Below, piece after piece: positions 7,205 through 12,864 of a stretch of 12,864 bases of DNA; the stretch's first letter is position 1; each line of letters begins with the position of its first letter. Made by a program: the position numbers and the translations under genes. The DNA is taken from positions 1-12,864 of the forward strand of contig JAEWKL010000228.1 of assembly GCA_023386115.1 (NCBI GenBank), read 5' to 3'. Origin of the DNA: Pseudomonadota bacterium (lineage in GTDB: Bacteria; Pseudomonadota; Alphaproteobacteria; Rhizobiales; Beijerinckiaceae). The notes under the pieces were generated by a model. It made no database searches and was not told the DNA's origin. It saw only the letters and a program-made list of their open reading frames with translations.

Positions 7205-7456
7205 ATGAGCAACCCGGACACCACCAAGCCGGCGACCTCCCAGGAACCGAAGCAGCTCCTCCACCTGGTGTTCGGGGGCGAGCTGACCGACCTCGACAGC
7301 GTCACCTTCCGCGACCTCTCGAAGCTCGACGTGGTCGGCATCTTCCCCGATTATGCCAGCGCCGCCATGGCCTGGAAGGCGAAGGCGCAGCAGACGGTCG
7401 ACAGCGCGCAGACCCGCTACTTCATCGTGCATCTCCACCGGCTGCTGCAGCCCTGA
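7205..7456 (+). CDS. DUF4170 domain protein
   Basis: This small cytoplasmic protein has 83 residues. Nearly the whole chain from LLHLVFGGEL (residues 18-27) through VGIFPDY and AAMAWKAKAQ to YFIVHLHRLL near the end is the DUF4170 signature found in Alphaproteobacteria. The biochemical role is unknown. The first 17 residues are polar and probably disordered. No signal peptide or membrane segment is seen. ATG 7205 has GGAG (7192-7195) 9 bases upstream. It is probably its own transcript, since a terminator-like hairpin follows directly and 154 bases separate it from the gene before. Confidence 0.85.
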   Translation: MSNPDTTKPATSQEPKQLLHLVFGGELTDLDSVTFRDLSKLDVVGIFPDYASAAMAWKAKAQQTVDSAQTRYFIVHLHRLLQP

Positions 7457-7490
7457 GCGGGCCGGCGGCGCGGGCCCGCAGCGTTTTCGT
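7457..7490 (+). terminator. probable terminator after the DUF4170 gene
   Basis: GCGGGCC begins on the base after the stop codon (7457-7463) and pairs with GGCCCGC (7473-7479). An interrupted T tract follows (TTTT at 7484-7487, then CGTT). The stem is strong but the T run is short and offset, so this is a moderate call. Confidence 0.55.
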
Positions 7491-7491
7491 T

Positions 7492-7528
7492 AAGGATCCC
7501 GCAAGGATCCCTGCACAGGAACGCAGGG
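7492..7528. repeat. short direct repeat plus hairpin upstream of prs
   Basis: AAGGATCCC occurs twice, at 7492-7500 and 7503-7511, offset by 11 bases, about one helical turn. The second copy runs into a hairpin, CCCTGC (7509-7514) with GCAGGG (7523-7528). Closely spaced in-phase repeats can be protein-binding sites. No regulator can be named. Confidence 0.35.
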
Positions 7529-7558
7529 GTGCTGCGCCATCGCGCATGCATGAAGGCA

Positions 7559-7586
7559 TTGTGACGGTATCCCGGCACTGATAAGA
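7559..7586 (+). promoter_or_regulatory. weak promoter candidate for prs inside an inverted repeat
   Basis: TTGTGA (7559-7564) is followed after 16 bases by ATAAGA (7581-7586). The -10 candidate lies between inverted 8-mers TGTGACGG (7560-7567) and CCGTCACA (7594-7601), a layout compatible with an operator. The leader to the prs start would be about 150 bases. Both promoter boxes are far from consensus. Confidence 0.28.
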
Positions 7587-7741
7587 GCCTCGCCCGTCAC
7601 ACGAGAGCATCGTCGCGCGAGGGGCCCGCAATTGCGCGAAGCTCGATGCGATCCTCCCCTCACCCCGGCGCGCGCGGGCCTCATGGCGAGGCACCGCGCG
7701 GCAGCGCCGGGGATCTTCGCGCGGGCCACGATGGAAGCACG

Positions 7742-8686
<945 letters not shown>

Positions 8687-8699
8687 TACCGCCGCGCCG

Positions 8700-8717
8700 T
8701 CGAACGGACCCGTTCGA
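8700..8717. repeat. small hairpin just after prs
   Basis: TCGAACG (8700-8706) pairs perfectly with CGTTCGA (8711-8717) around the loop GACC. It begins 14 bases after the prs stop. No T tract follows, so it more likely protects the mRNA 3' end than terminates transcription. Confidence 0.4.
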
Positions 8718-8765
8718 AGGCGCCGTCCAAGCCCGGACGGGCGTCGGCGTCGAGGCGCCGGATGC

Positions 8766-8789
8766 CTTGGCGTCTTGGCGTCTTGGCAT
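8766..8789. repeat. three tandem octamers
   Basis: CTTGGCGT (8766-8773), CTTGGCGT (8774-8781) and CTTGGCAT (8782-8789) stand head to tail. The array is framed by GATGCC (8761-8766) and GGCATC (8785-8790), which can pair with each other. From memory, octamer arrays of this kind (GACGCCAA on the other strand) occur in intergenic DNA of many unrelated bacteria. I could not check that here. Confidence 0.7.
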
Positions 8790-8833
8790 CCTCACGCCTC
8801 GGCATCGACTGGGCGTGGCCTAGGCGTGAGGAT
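8788..8833. repeat. 12-bp perfect long-stem hairpin
   Basis: ATCCTCACGCCT (8788-8799) is the exact reverse complement of AGGCGTGAGGAT (8822-8833). After one mismatch, three more pairs extend the stem (8801-8803 with 8818-8820). The 5' arm overlaps the 3' arm of the GATGCC/GGCATC pairing, so the two stems would compete. It may be part of the prs 3' untranslated region or of a separate small RNA. Confidence 0.55.
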
Positions 8834-8851
8834 ATGAGGACGACTGTTTCG

Positions 8852-8880
8852 CCCGCAGCCCGACAGGCGGCGGGTTTTTC
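8852..8880 (+). terminator. intrinsic terminator downstream of prs
   Basis: CCCGCAGCC (8852-8860) pairs with GGCGGCGGG (8866-8874), with one A/G mismatch, around the loop CGACA. TTTTT (8875-8879) follows directly. It lies about 165 bases after the prs stop, so it ends either a long prs 3' untranslated region or a small RNA starting within 8687-8850. Confidence 0.72.
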
Positions 8881-8998
8881 CTCTGTGCGAAGGGACGACA
8901 CCCGGCCCGCGACAGCACTCCGCTTCGCGCAAGCTCCGGGTCTTGCTGCGGGGGCCCGCGAAATCCCCTGACCTGATCTCCCGACCTGCGAAACCGGT

Positions 8999-9027
8999 TT
9001 GCGCCGGGCCTGAGACGCGCCTATATA
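8999..9027 (+). promoter_or_regulatory. sigma-70-type promoter of trcR
   Basis: TTGCGC (8999-9004), a 17-base spacer and TATATA (9022-9027) form the best promoter in the window. Start of transcription would be near 9034, leaving a leader of about 175 bases. The sequence GATTC (9034-9038), a GANTC methylation site of the CcrM type, falls at the expected start point. Confidence 0.68.
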
Positions 9028-9209
9028 TCGGACGATTCCCCTCACAGCGTGAGACAGGCCGTCCTGAACTTCCGGGACGCCGGCGGGGCCTCCCGGCTCC
9101 GCCCCGGGCGCCCTGTCGCCGTCGAGGGGCCCGTGTTTGTACGAAAGGCCGCTTCCCGGACGGGCGGTCGTCGCGCTCCCGCTCAGGGTGCGCCCCGAGG
9201 AGGTGTGGT

Positions 9210-9926
9210 ATGTCCCAGGGACCGTTGATGCCGAAGGCGACGGCCGTCTGGCTCGTCGAGAACACGTCGCTGTCCTTCGATCAGATCGCCGATTTCTGCA
9301 AGCTCCACCCCCTCGAGGTGAAGGGCATCGCCGACGGCGAGGTGGCGGCCGGCATCAAGGGTCTTGATCCGGTCTCGACTGGCCAGCTCACCCGCGAGGA
9401 GATCGAGCGGGCGCAAGGGAACCCGAACCACCGCATGAAGGTGGCGGTCTCGAAGGTGAAGCTGCCCGAGGTGAAGCGCACCAAGGGCCCGCGCTACACC
9501 CCTCTGTCCCGGCGCCAGGACCGGCCGAACGCCATCCTGTGGCTGCTGCGCAACCACCCGGAGCTGAAGGACGCGCAGGTGATGCGCCTCGTCGGCACCA
9601 CCAAGTCGACGATCCAGCAGATCCGTGAGCGCACCCACTGGAATTCCGGCTCTCTGCAGCCGATGGACCCGGTGACCCTCGGCCTGTGCTCGCAGATCGA
9701 CCTCGATTTCGAGGTGCAGCGCGCCGCCAAGGACCGGCCTCTGGTGGAATCCGCCGAGGGCGGCGCCACCCTGATGCCGCCCGAGCTGTCGGTCCTGCCC
9801 GAGCCCGAGGAGGATCGCGACGCCGATCACCGCCCCGGCCGCGGCGACGAACGTCTCGACGCCGACTCGGTCTTCGCCCGCCTCAAGCCGCTGCGGAAGG
9901 GCGAGCAGGACGACGACGAGTATTGA
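9210..9926 (+). CDS. trcR: DUF1013 cell cycle transcriptional regulator TrcR
   Basis: This 238-residue cytoplasmic protein is of the DUF1013 family, annotated as TrcR and described in Alphaproteobacteria as an RNA polymerase-linked cell-cycle regulator. The N-terminal region (residues 7-42, LMPKATAVWLVENTSLSFDQ onward) looks like a helix-turn-helix. It is followed by the highly conserved GIKGLDPVSTGQLTREEI (48-65). A second helix-turn-helix-like segment (about 118-144: LKDAQVMRLVGTTKSTIQQI, then RERTHW) follows a basic stretch at about 75-105. The tail from about 190 to the end is acidic and probably disordered, ending EQDDDEY. ATG 9210 is set by GAGGAGG (9197-9203) with 6 bases of spacing, and the protein then starts at the conserved N-terminus. 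An in-frame extension to 8943 crosses the promoter and is rejected. The gene appears monocistronic and converges on xseA. Confidence 0.92.
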   Translation: MSQGPLMPKATAVWLVENTSLSFDQIADFCKLHPLEVKGIADGEVAAGIKGLDPVSTGQLTREEIERAQGNPNHRMKVAVSKVKLPEVKRTKGPRYTPLSRRQDRPNAILWLLRNHPELKDAQVMRLVGTTKSTIQQIRERTHWNSGSLQPMDPVTLGLCSQIDLDFEVQRAAKDRPLVESAEGGATLMPPELSVLPEPEEDRDADHRPGRGDERLDADSVFARLKPLRKGEQDDDEY

Positions 9927-9976
9927 GGTCTTCCGGGCTCGGCTCCGTCCGGTCAGCGCTTGGATGGCCGACGCTT

Positions 9977-10002
9977 AACCCTCCCCCTTCGCGGGGAGGG
10001 TT
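9977..10002. terminator. palindrome between convergent trcR and xseA, possible bidirectional terminator
   Basis: AACCCTCCCC (9977-9986) pairs perfectly with GGGGAGGGTT (9993-10002) across a short loop containing TTCG. It lies between two converging genes, 50 bases after trcR and 33 bases after the xseA stop. T runs are only two bases long on either strand, so termination efficiency is uncertain. The wording (ccctcccc, short loop, ggggaggg, then caggtggg) resembles short dispersed intergenic palindromes common in Alphaproteobacteria. Confidence 0.5.
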
Positions 10003-10035
10003 CAGGTGGGAGCCCTCGAACGTTCGGCGTTCCCC

Positions 10036-11595
10036 TCACGTCTCGAACAGAGATCCCTGCAAGGCGCCCTCCGCGGGCGCCTTCTTTGTCTCGGCCCCGC
10101 TCTCCTTGCGCTTCGCCGCCCGGCGCGGAGCCGGTTTCGGCGGGGTCTCGGGGGCGGGTGCGCCCTCCACCGTCGCCGCCACCCGCCCGTCGGCGAACTC
10201 GACCGTCACCCGCCCGGCGGCCCTCGCCCCGGTCGCCGATCCGACCGGCGTGCCGGCCTCGTCGAGCACCAGCGCGTAGCCGCGGGCCAGCACGGCCCGG
10301 TAGTTGAGGCTGGAGAACAGGGCGGTCGCCCGCGACAGGCGCCCGGCCAGGCGCTCCAGACCGTGCCCCGGCGCCTGCTCCAGCCTTCGCGAAAACCCGT
10401 TCAGGCGCTCGCCCTGCACCGCCAGCACCCGTCCCAGGGCGTGGCGCGGGCGGTGGTCGATCGCGGCCAGGCGCTCGCGGGCCCGGGCGAGGCGCAAGGA
10501 GGGCGGGTTGCGGGCCAGTCCCTGGAGCGCCCTGTTGAGACGGGCTTGCGCGTCCCGGGCGTTGGCGGCCAGAGCCGGGGCGAGGCGGGCCTCCGCGAGG
10601 TCGAGGCGCTGGCGCTTCTGGGCCAGCAGCGCCTCAGGGCCCGGCAGCGCCCGCGTCAGCCCGCGCAGCTCGCCCCGGCGCTGGTCGACGAGGCGCAGCA
10701 GCGCGCCGGCATGGCGGCGGCTCAGGGATTCGAGATCGACCAGGAGTTCATGCAGCACCGGCACCGCCATCTCGGCGGCCCCGGTCGGGGTCGGCGCGCG
10801 CCGGTCGGCGGCGTGGTCGATCAGCGTGACGTCGGTCTCGTGGCCGACGGCGGAGATCAGCGGGATCGCGCTGGCAGCCGCGGCCCGCACCACGATCTCC
10901 TCGTTGAAGCACCACAAATCCTCGATCGAGCCGCCGCCGCGGGCGACGATCAGCACGTCCGGCCGCGGGATCGCGCCGCCGGGCTCCAGCGCGTTGAAGC
11001 CGTGGATCGCCGCCGCGATCTCTTCGGCTGCCCCCTCCCCCTGCACCCGCACCGGCCAGACCAGGACGGGGCGCGGGAACCGGTCGGCCAGCCGATGCAG
11101 GATGTCGCGGATCACCGCGCCGGTCGGCGAGGTCACGACGCCAACGACCATGGGCAGGTACGGGACAGGCCGCTTCCGGGCGGCGTCGAACAGGCCCTCG
11201 GCCGCCAGAAGTCGGCGGCGCTCCTCCAGCAGCGCCATCCAGGCGCCGGCCCCGGCGGGTTCGAGCGAATCGACCACGATCTGGTAGGCGGACTTGCCCG
11301 GATAGGTCGTGATCCGCCCGGTGACCACGACCTCCAGCCCCTCCTTGGGCTTGTGGCGCAGCCGCAGCATCGTGCCCTTCCAGATCACGGCATCGATCTT
11401 GGCGCCGCCATCCTTGAGGCTGAAATAGGCGTGGCCGGAGCCGTGCGGGCCGCGATAGCCCGAGATCTCGCCCTTCAGGCGCACATGCCCGAACGCATCC
11501 TCCAGGGTACGCTTGAGGGCACTCGCCAGCTCGGTGACCGACCATTCGGGCACGTTGGCGATCGGGGCGGAGAGAGCGGAAGCCGACATCGCCAT
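10036..11595 (-). CDS. xseA: exodeoxyribonuclease VII large subunit
   Basis: This 519-residue protein is the large, catalytic subunit of exonuclease VII, which degrades single-stranded DNA in both directions together with many copies of XseB. The N-terminal OB fold spans about residues 17-115 (VPEWSVTEL, GEISGYRGPHGSGHAYFSLKD). The catalytic domain follows, with GVVTSPTGAVIRDI at 152-165, ARGGGSIEDLW at 218-228 and VGHETDVTLIDHAADRRAPT at 250-269. A long Arg/Leu-rich coiled-coil region runs from about 285 to 430. The C-terminus is a basic Pro/Ala/Lys tail (about 475-512) ending in LQGSLFET. ATG 11595 is preferred; GGAG is 12 bases upstream, which is long, and ATG 11589 two codons later is possible. 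The partner xseB is not in the window. A frame extension to 12096 overlaps purD and is rejected. Confidence 0.93.
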   Translation of the reverse strand: MAMSASALSAPIANVPEWSVTELASALKRTLEDAFGHVRLKGEISGYRGPHGSGHAYFSLKDGGAKIDAVIWKGTMLRLRHKPKEGLEVVVTGRITTYPGKSAYQIVVDSLEPAGAGAWMALLEERRRLLAAEGLFDAARKRPVPYLPMVVGVVTSPTGAVIRDILHRLADRFPRPVLVWPVRVQGEGAAEEIAAAIHGFNALEPGGAIPRPDVLIVARGGGSIEDLWCFNEEIVVRAAAASAIPLISAVGHETDVTLIDHAADRRAPTPTGAAEMAVPVLHELLVDLESLSRRHAGALLRLVDQRRGELRGLTRALPGPEALLAQKRQRLDLAEARLAPALAANARDAQARLNRALQGLARNPPSLRLARARERLAAIDHRPRHALGRVLAVQGERLNGFSRRLEQAPGHGLERLAGRLSRATALFSSLNYRAVLARGYALVLDEAGTPVGSATGARAAGRVTVEFADGRVAATVEGAPAPETPPKPAPRRAAKRKESGAETKKAPAEGALQGSLFET

Positions 11596-11680
11596 GAAGG
11601 CTACCGGCTCCGGCCGGGCCGCGGAAGGCCGCCCCGCCGCTTGAGTGAGCGAGTGTCCCCCGCGCATCAGTCCCCCGTGT

Positions 11681-11705
11681 CGCCCGGCCGGTTGCCGGCC
11701 GGGCG
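11681..11705. repeat. 11-bp perfect hairpin between divergent xseA and purD
   Basis: CGCCCGGCCGG (11681-11691) is exactly complementary to CCGGCCGGGCG (11695-11705), with three bases between. It overlaps the -35 candidate of purD at 11692-11697. It may be a regulatory dyad or a chance outcome of GC-rich sequence. No T run flanks it. Confidence 0.45.
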
Positions 11706-11720
11706 CACCTTCCCTAAACC
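11692..11720 (+). promoter_or_regulatory. candidate promoter for purD
   Basis: TTGCCG (11692-11697), a 17-base spacer and TAAACC (11715-11720) lie in front of purD. Start of transcription would fall near 11727, about 30 bases before the start codon. No PurR-type or other named operator could be identified. Confidence 0.4.
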
Positions 11721-11758
11721 CTCGCGCGAGACACGAGAAATCCTTGTCAGGACCGGCG

Positions 11759-12864
11759 ATGCGCGACCAGCACCCCCTCACCCTCCTGCTGATCGGCTCC
11801 GGCGGGCGCGAGCATGCCCTGGCCTGGAAGCTGGCGCAGAGCCCGCTCTGCCGGCGCCTGCTGATCGCCCCCGGCAATCCCGGCACCGCCGCCCACGGCA
11901 CCAACCTCGCCCTCGACGTGACCAACCACGCGGCGGTGATCGCTGCCTGCCGGCGCGAGGGCGTCGATTTCGTGGTGGTCGGCCCCGAGGCGCCGCTGGT
12001 GGCAGGCCTGGTCGATGCGCTCGCCGAGGCCGGCATCCGGGCCTTCGGGCCGAATGCGGCGGCGGCCCAGCTCGAAGGCTCGAAGGCCTTCACCAAGGAA
12101 CTGTGCCGGGACTTCTCGATCCCGACCGCCGCCTTCGCGCGCTTCCGCGCGGTCGAGCCCGCGCTGGCTTACTTGCGCGCCGGCCGCATCCCGGTCGTTG
12201 TCAAGGCGGACGGGCTCGCCGCCGGCAAGGGCGTGGTGGTGGCCGAGACCCTTGAGCAGGCCGAATCGGCGGTCGAGAGCATGCTTGGCGGCGGGATGGG
12301 CGCTGCCGGGGCCGAGGTGGTGATCGAGGAATGCATGGTCGGCGAGGAGGCGAGCCTGTTCGCACTCTGCGACGGCACGCGTGCAGTGCTCTTCGGAACC
12401 GCCCAGGACCACAAGCGCGTCCATGACGGCGACAAGGGGCCGAATACCGGCGGCATGGGCGCCTATTCCCCCGCTCCCGTCCTGACCCCCGCGCTGGAGG
12501 CCGAGGTGATGGAGCGGATCATCCGCCCGACCCTCGACGGGATGCGCGCCCGCGGCACCCCCTTCTCGGGCATCCTCTATGCCGGGCTGATGCTGACCGC
12601 CGAGGGCCCGATGCTGATCGAGTACAACACCCGCTTCGGCGATCCCGAATGCGAGGTGCTGATGCCGCGCCTCGCCTCGGACCTGGTGCCGCTGCTCACG
12701 GCCGCCGCCGCGGGCGACCTCTCCGGTGTCGTGCCGGAGTGGCGCGACGAGGTCGCGCTGACCGTCATCATGGCGGCGCCCGGCTATCCGGGCACCGTCG
12801 CCAAGGGCTCGGAGATCCGCGGGCTGTCGGAGGCGGAATCCGCCGGCGCCCTGGTGTTCCAGGC
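11759..12864 (+). CDS. purD: phosphoribosylamine-glycine ligase (GAR synthetase), 3' end outside the window
   Basis: PurD joins 5-phosphoribosylamine and glycine with ATP, the second step of purine synthesis. The window holds 368 complete codons of a family usually about 420-430 residues long, with no stop before the edge. The N-terminal domain begins LLLIGSGGREHALAWKLAQS (residues 9-28). VGPEAPLVAGL and the GSKAF(T)K segment follow. The ATP-grasp domain shows KADGLAAGKGV from Lys149, QDHKRVHDGDKGPNTGGMGA, and the metal-binding E288-Y-N-T-R-F-G-D-P-E297. Start ATG 11759 has AGGA (11749-11752) 6 bases upstream and places the GSGGREH glycine loop at the usual distance. It is divergent from xseA with 163 bp between. 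It should be intact, as every expected motif is present up to the edge. Confidence 0.96.
   Translation, partial: MRDQHPLTLLLIGSGGREHALAWKLAQSPLCRRLLIAPGNPGTAAHGTNLALDVTNHAAVIAACRREGVDFVVVGPEAPLVAGLVDALAEAGIRAFGPNAAAAQLEGSKAFTKELCRDFSIPTAAFARFRAVEPALAYLRAGRIPVVVKADGLAAGKGVVVAETLEQAESAVESMLGGGMGAAGAEVVIEECMVGEEASLFALCDGTRAVLFGTAQDHKRVHDGDKGPNTGGMGAYSPAPVLTPALEAEVMERIIRPTLDGMRARGTPFSGILYAGLMLTAEGPMLIEYNTRFGDPECEVLMPRLASDLVPLLTAAAAGDLSGVVPEWRDEVALTVIMAAPGYPGTVAKGSEIRGLSEAESAGALVFQ

Larger units (their letters stand above)
8687..9209. other. gene-free stretch between prs and trcR
   Basis: These 523 bp have no supportable gene. The first half (8700-8880) is packed with inverted and tandem repeats and ends in an intrinsic terminator. 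The second half carries the trcR promoter at 8999-9027 and a GC-rich leader of about 175 bases with a small hairpin, CTCAC (9041-9045) with GTGAG (9049-9053). Open frames crossing it on either strand lack ribosome binding sites and have repetitive Arg/Pro-rich products. Confidence 0.6.

Noticed and set aside
6187..7341. A 384-residue minus-strand open frame across the ene-reductase and DUF4170 genes
   Set aside because: It is a shadow of two well-supported plus-strand genes and spans their intergenic hairpin.
8943..9209. An upstream extension of trcR by 89 residues
   Set aside because: It would include the promoter at 8999-9027. ATG 9210 has a strong Shine-Dalgarno and gives the conserved family N-terminus.
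11596..12096. An upstream extension of xseA by 167 residues
   Set aside because: It lies antisense to the start of purD and has no domain. The conserved exonuclease VII N-terminus begins near residue 15 of the chosen start.
10006..12255. A 749-residue plus-strand open frame across xseA
   Set aside because: It is an antisense shadow of xseA that also overlaps purD in another frame. The product is Arg/Gln/Gly-rich without a domain.

Overview
The window is GC-rich chromosomal DNA with alphaproteobacterial character, most likely from the Methylobacteriaceae (Methylobacterium-like). The evidence is a DUF1013/TrcR cell-cycle regulator and a DUF4170 protein, both typical of Alphaproteobacteria, a long six-repeat ribosomal protein S1, and the style of the Prs, XseA and PurD proteins. 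The assignment to family is inference from protein style, not from a marker comparison. No transposase, integrase, tRNA, rRNA or CRISPR array is visible. This is mostly core genome.

Layout. Positions 66-1778 (minus) hold rpsA. A 595-bp gap then carries candidate back-to-back promoters. To the right on the plus strand is a two-gene molybdenum hydroxylase operon (2374-5192). It has an isoquinoline 1-oxidoreductase-like [2Fe-2S] subunit and a Tat-exported molybdopterin subunit, joined by a 4-base start/stop overlap and closed by a classic intrinsic terminator (5238-5270). Then come a small secreted protein of unknown function (5397-5813), an old yellow enzyme family ene-reductase (5968-7050), a DUF4170 protein (7205-7456), a ribose-phosphate pyrophosphokinase homologue (7742-8686), a 523-bp gene-free stretch with strong RNA structure, and trcR (9210-9926). 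trcR converges on xseA (10036-11595, minus). purD is divergent from xseA and runs off the right edge (11759-12864).

The genes do not form one pathway. rpsA, prs, xseA and purD serve translation, nucleotide supply and DNA repair. Prs makes PRPP, and PurD acts two steps later in purine synthesis, so both sit on the same metabolic line although they are not in one operon. The IorAB-like pair and the ene-reductase are accessory redox enzymes.

The most notable observation is that the prs homologue lacks the catalytic-loop lysine of this family (Gln194 stands there) while its other substrate-binding motifs are intact. Next in interest are a structured 8700-8880 region with three tandem octamers, a 12-bp perfect stem and a terminator, and an XseA C-terminus ending in a sliding-clamp-like QGSLF motif. 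I saw no wholly new multi-gene system.
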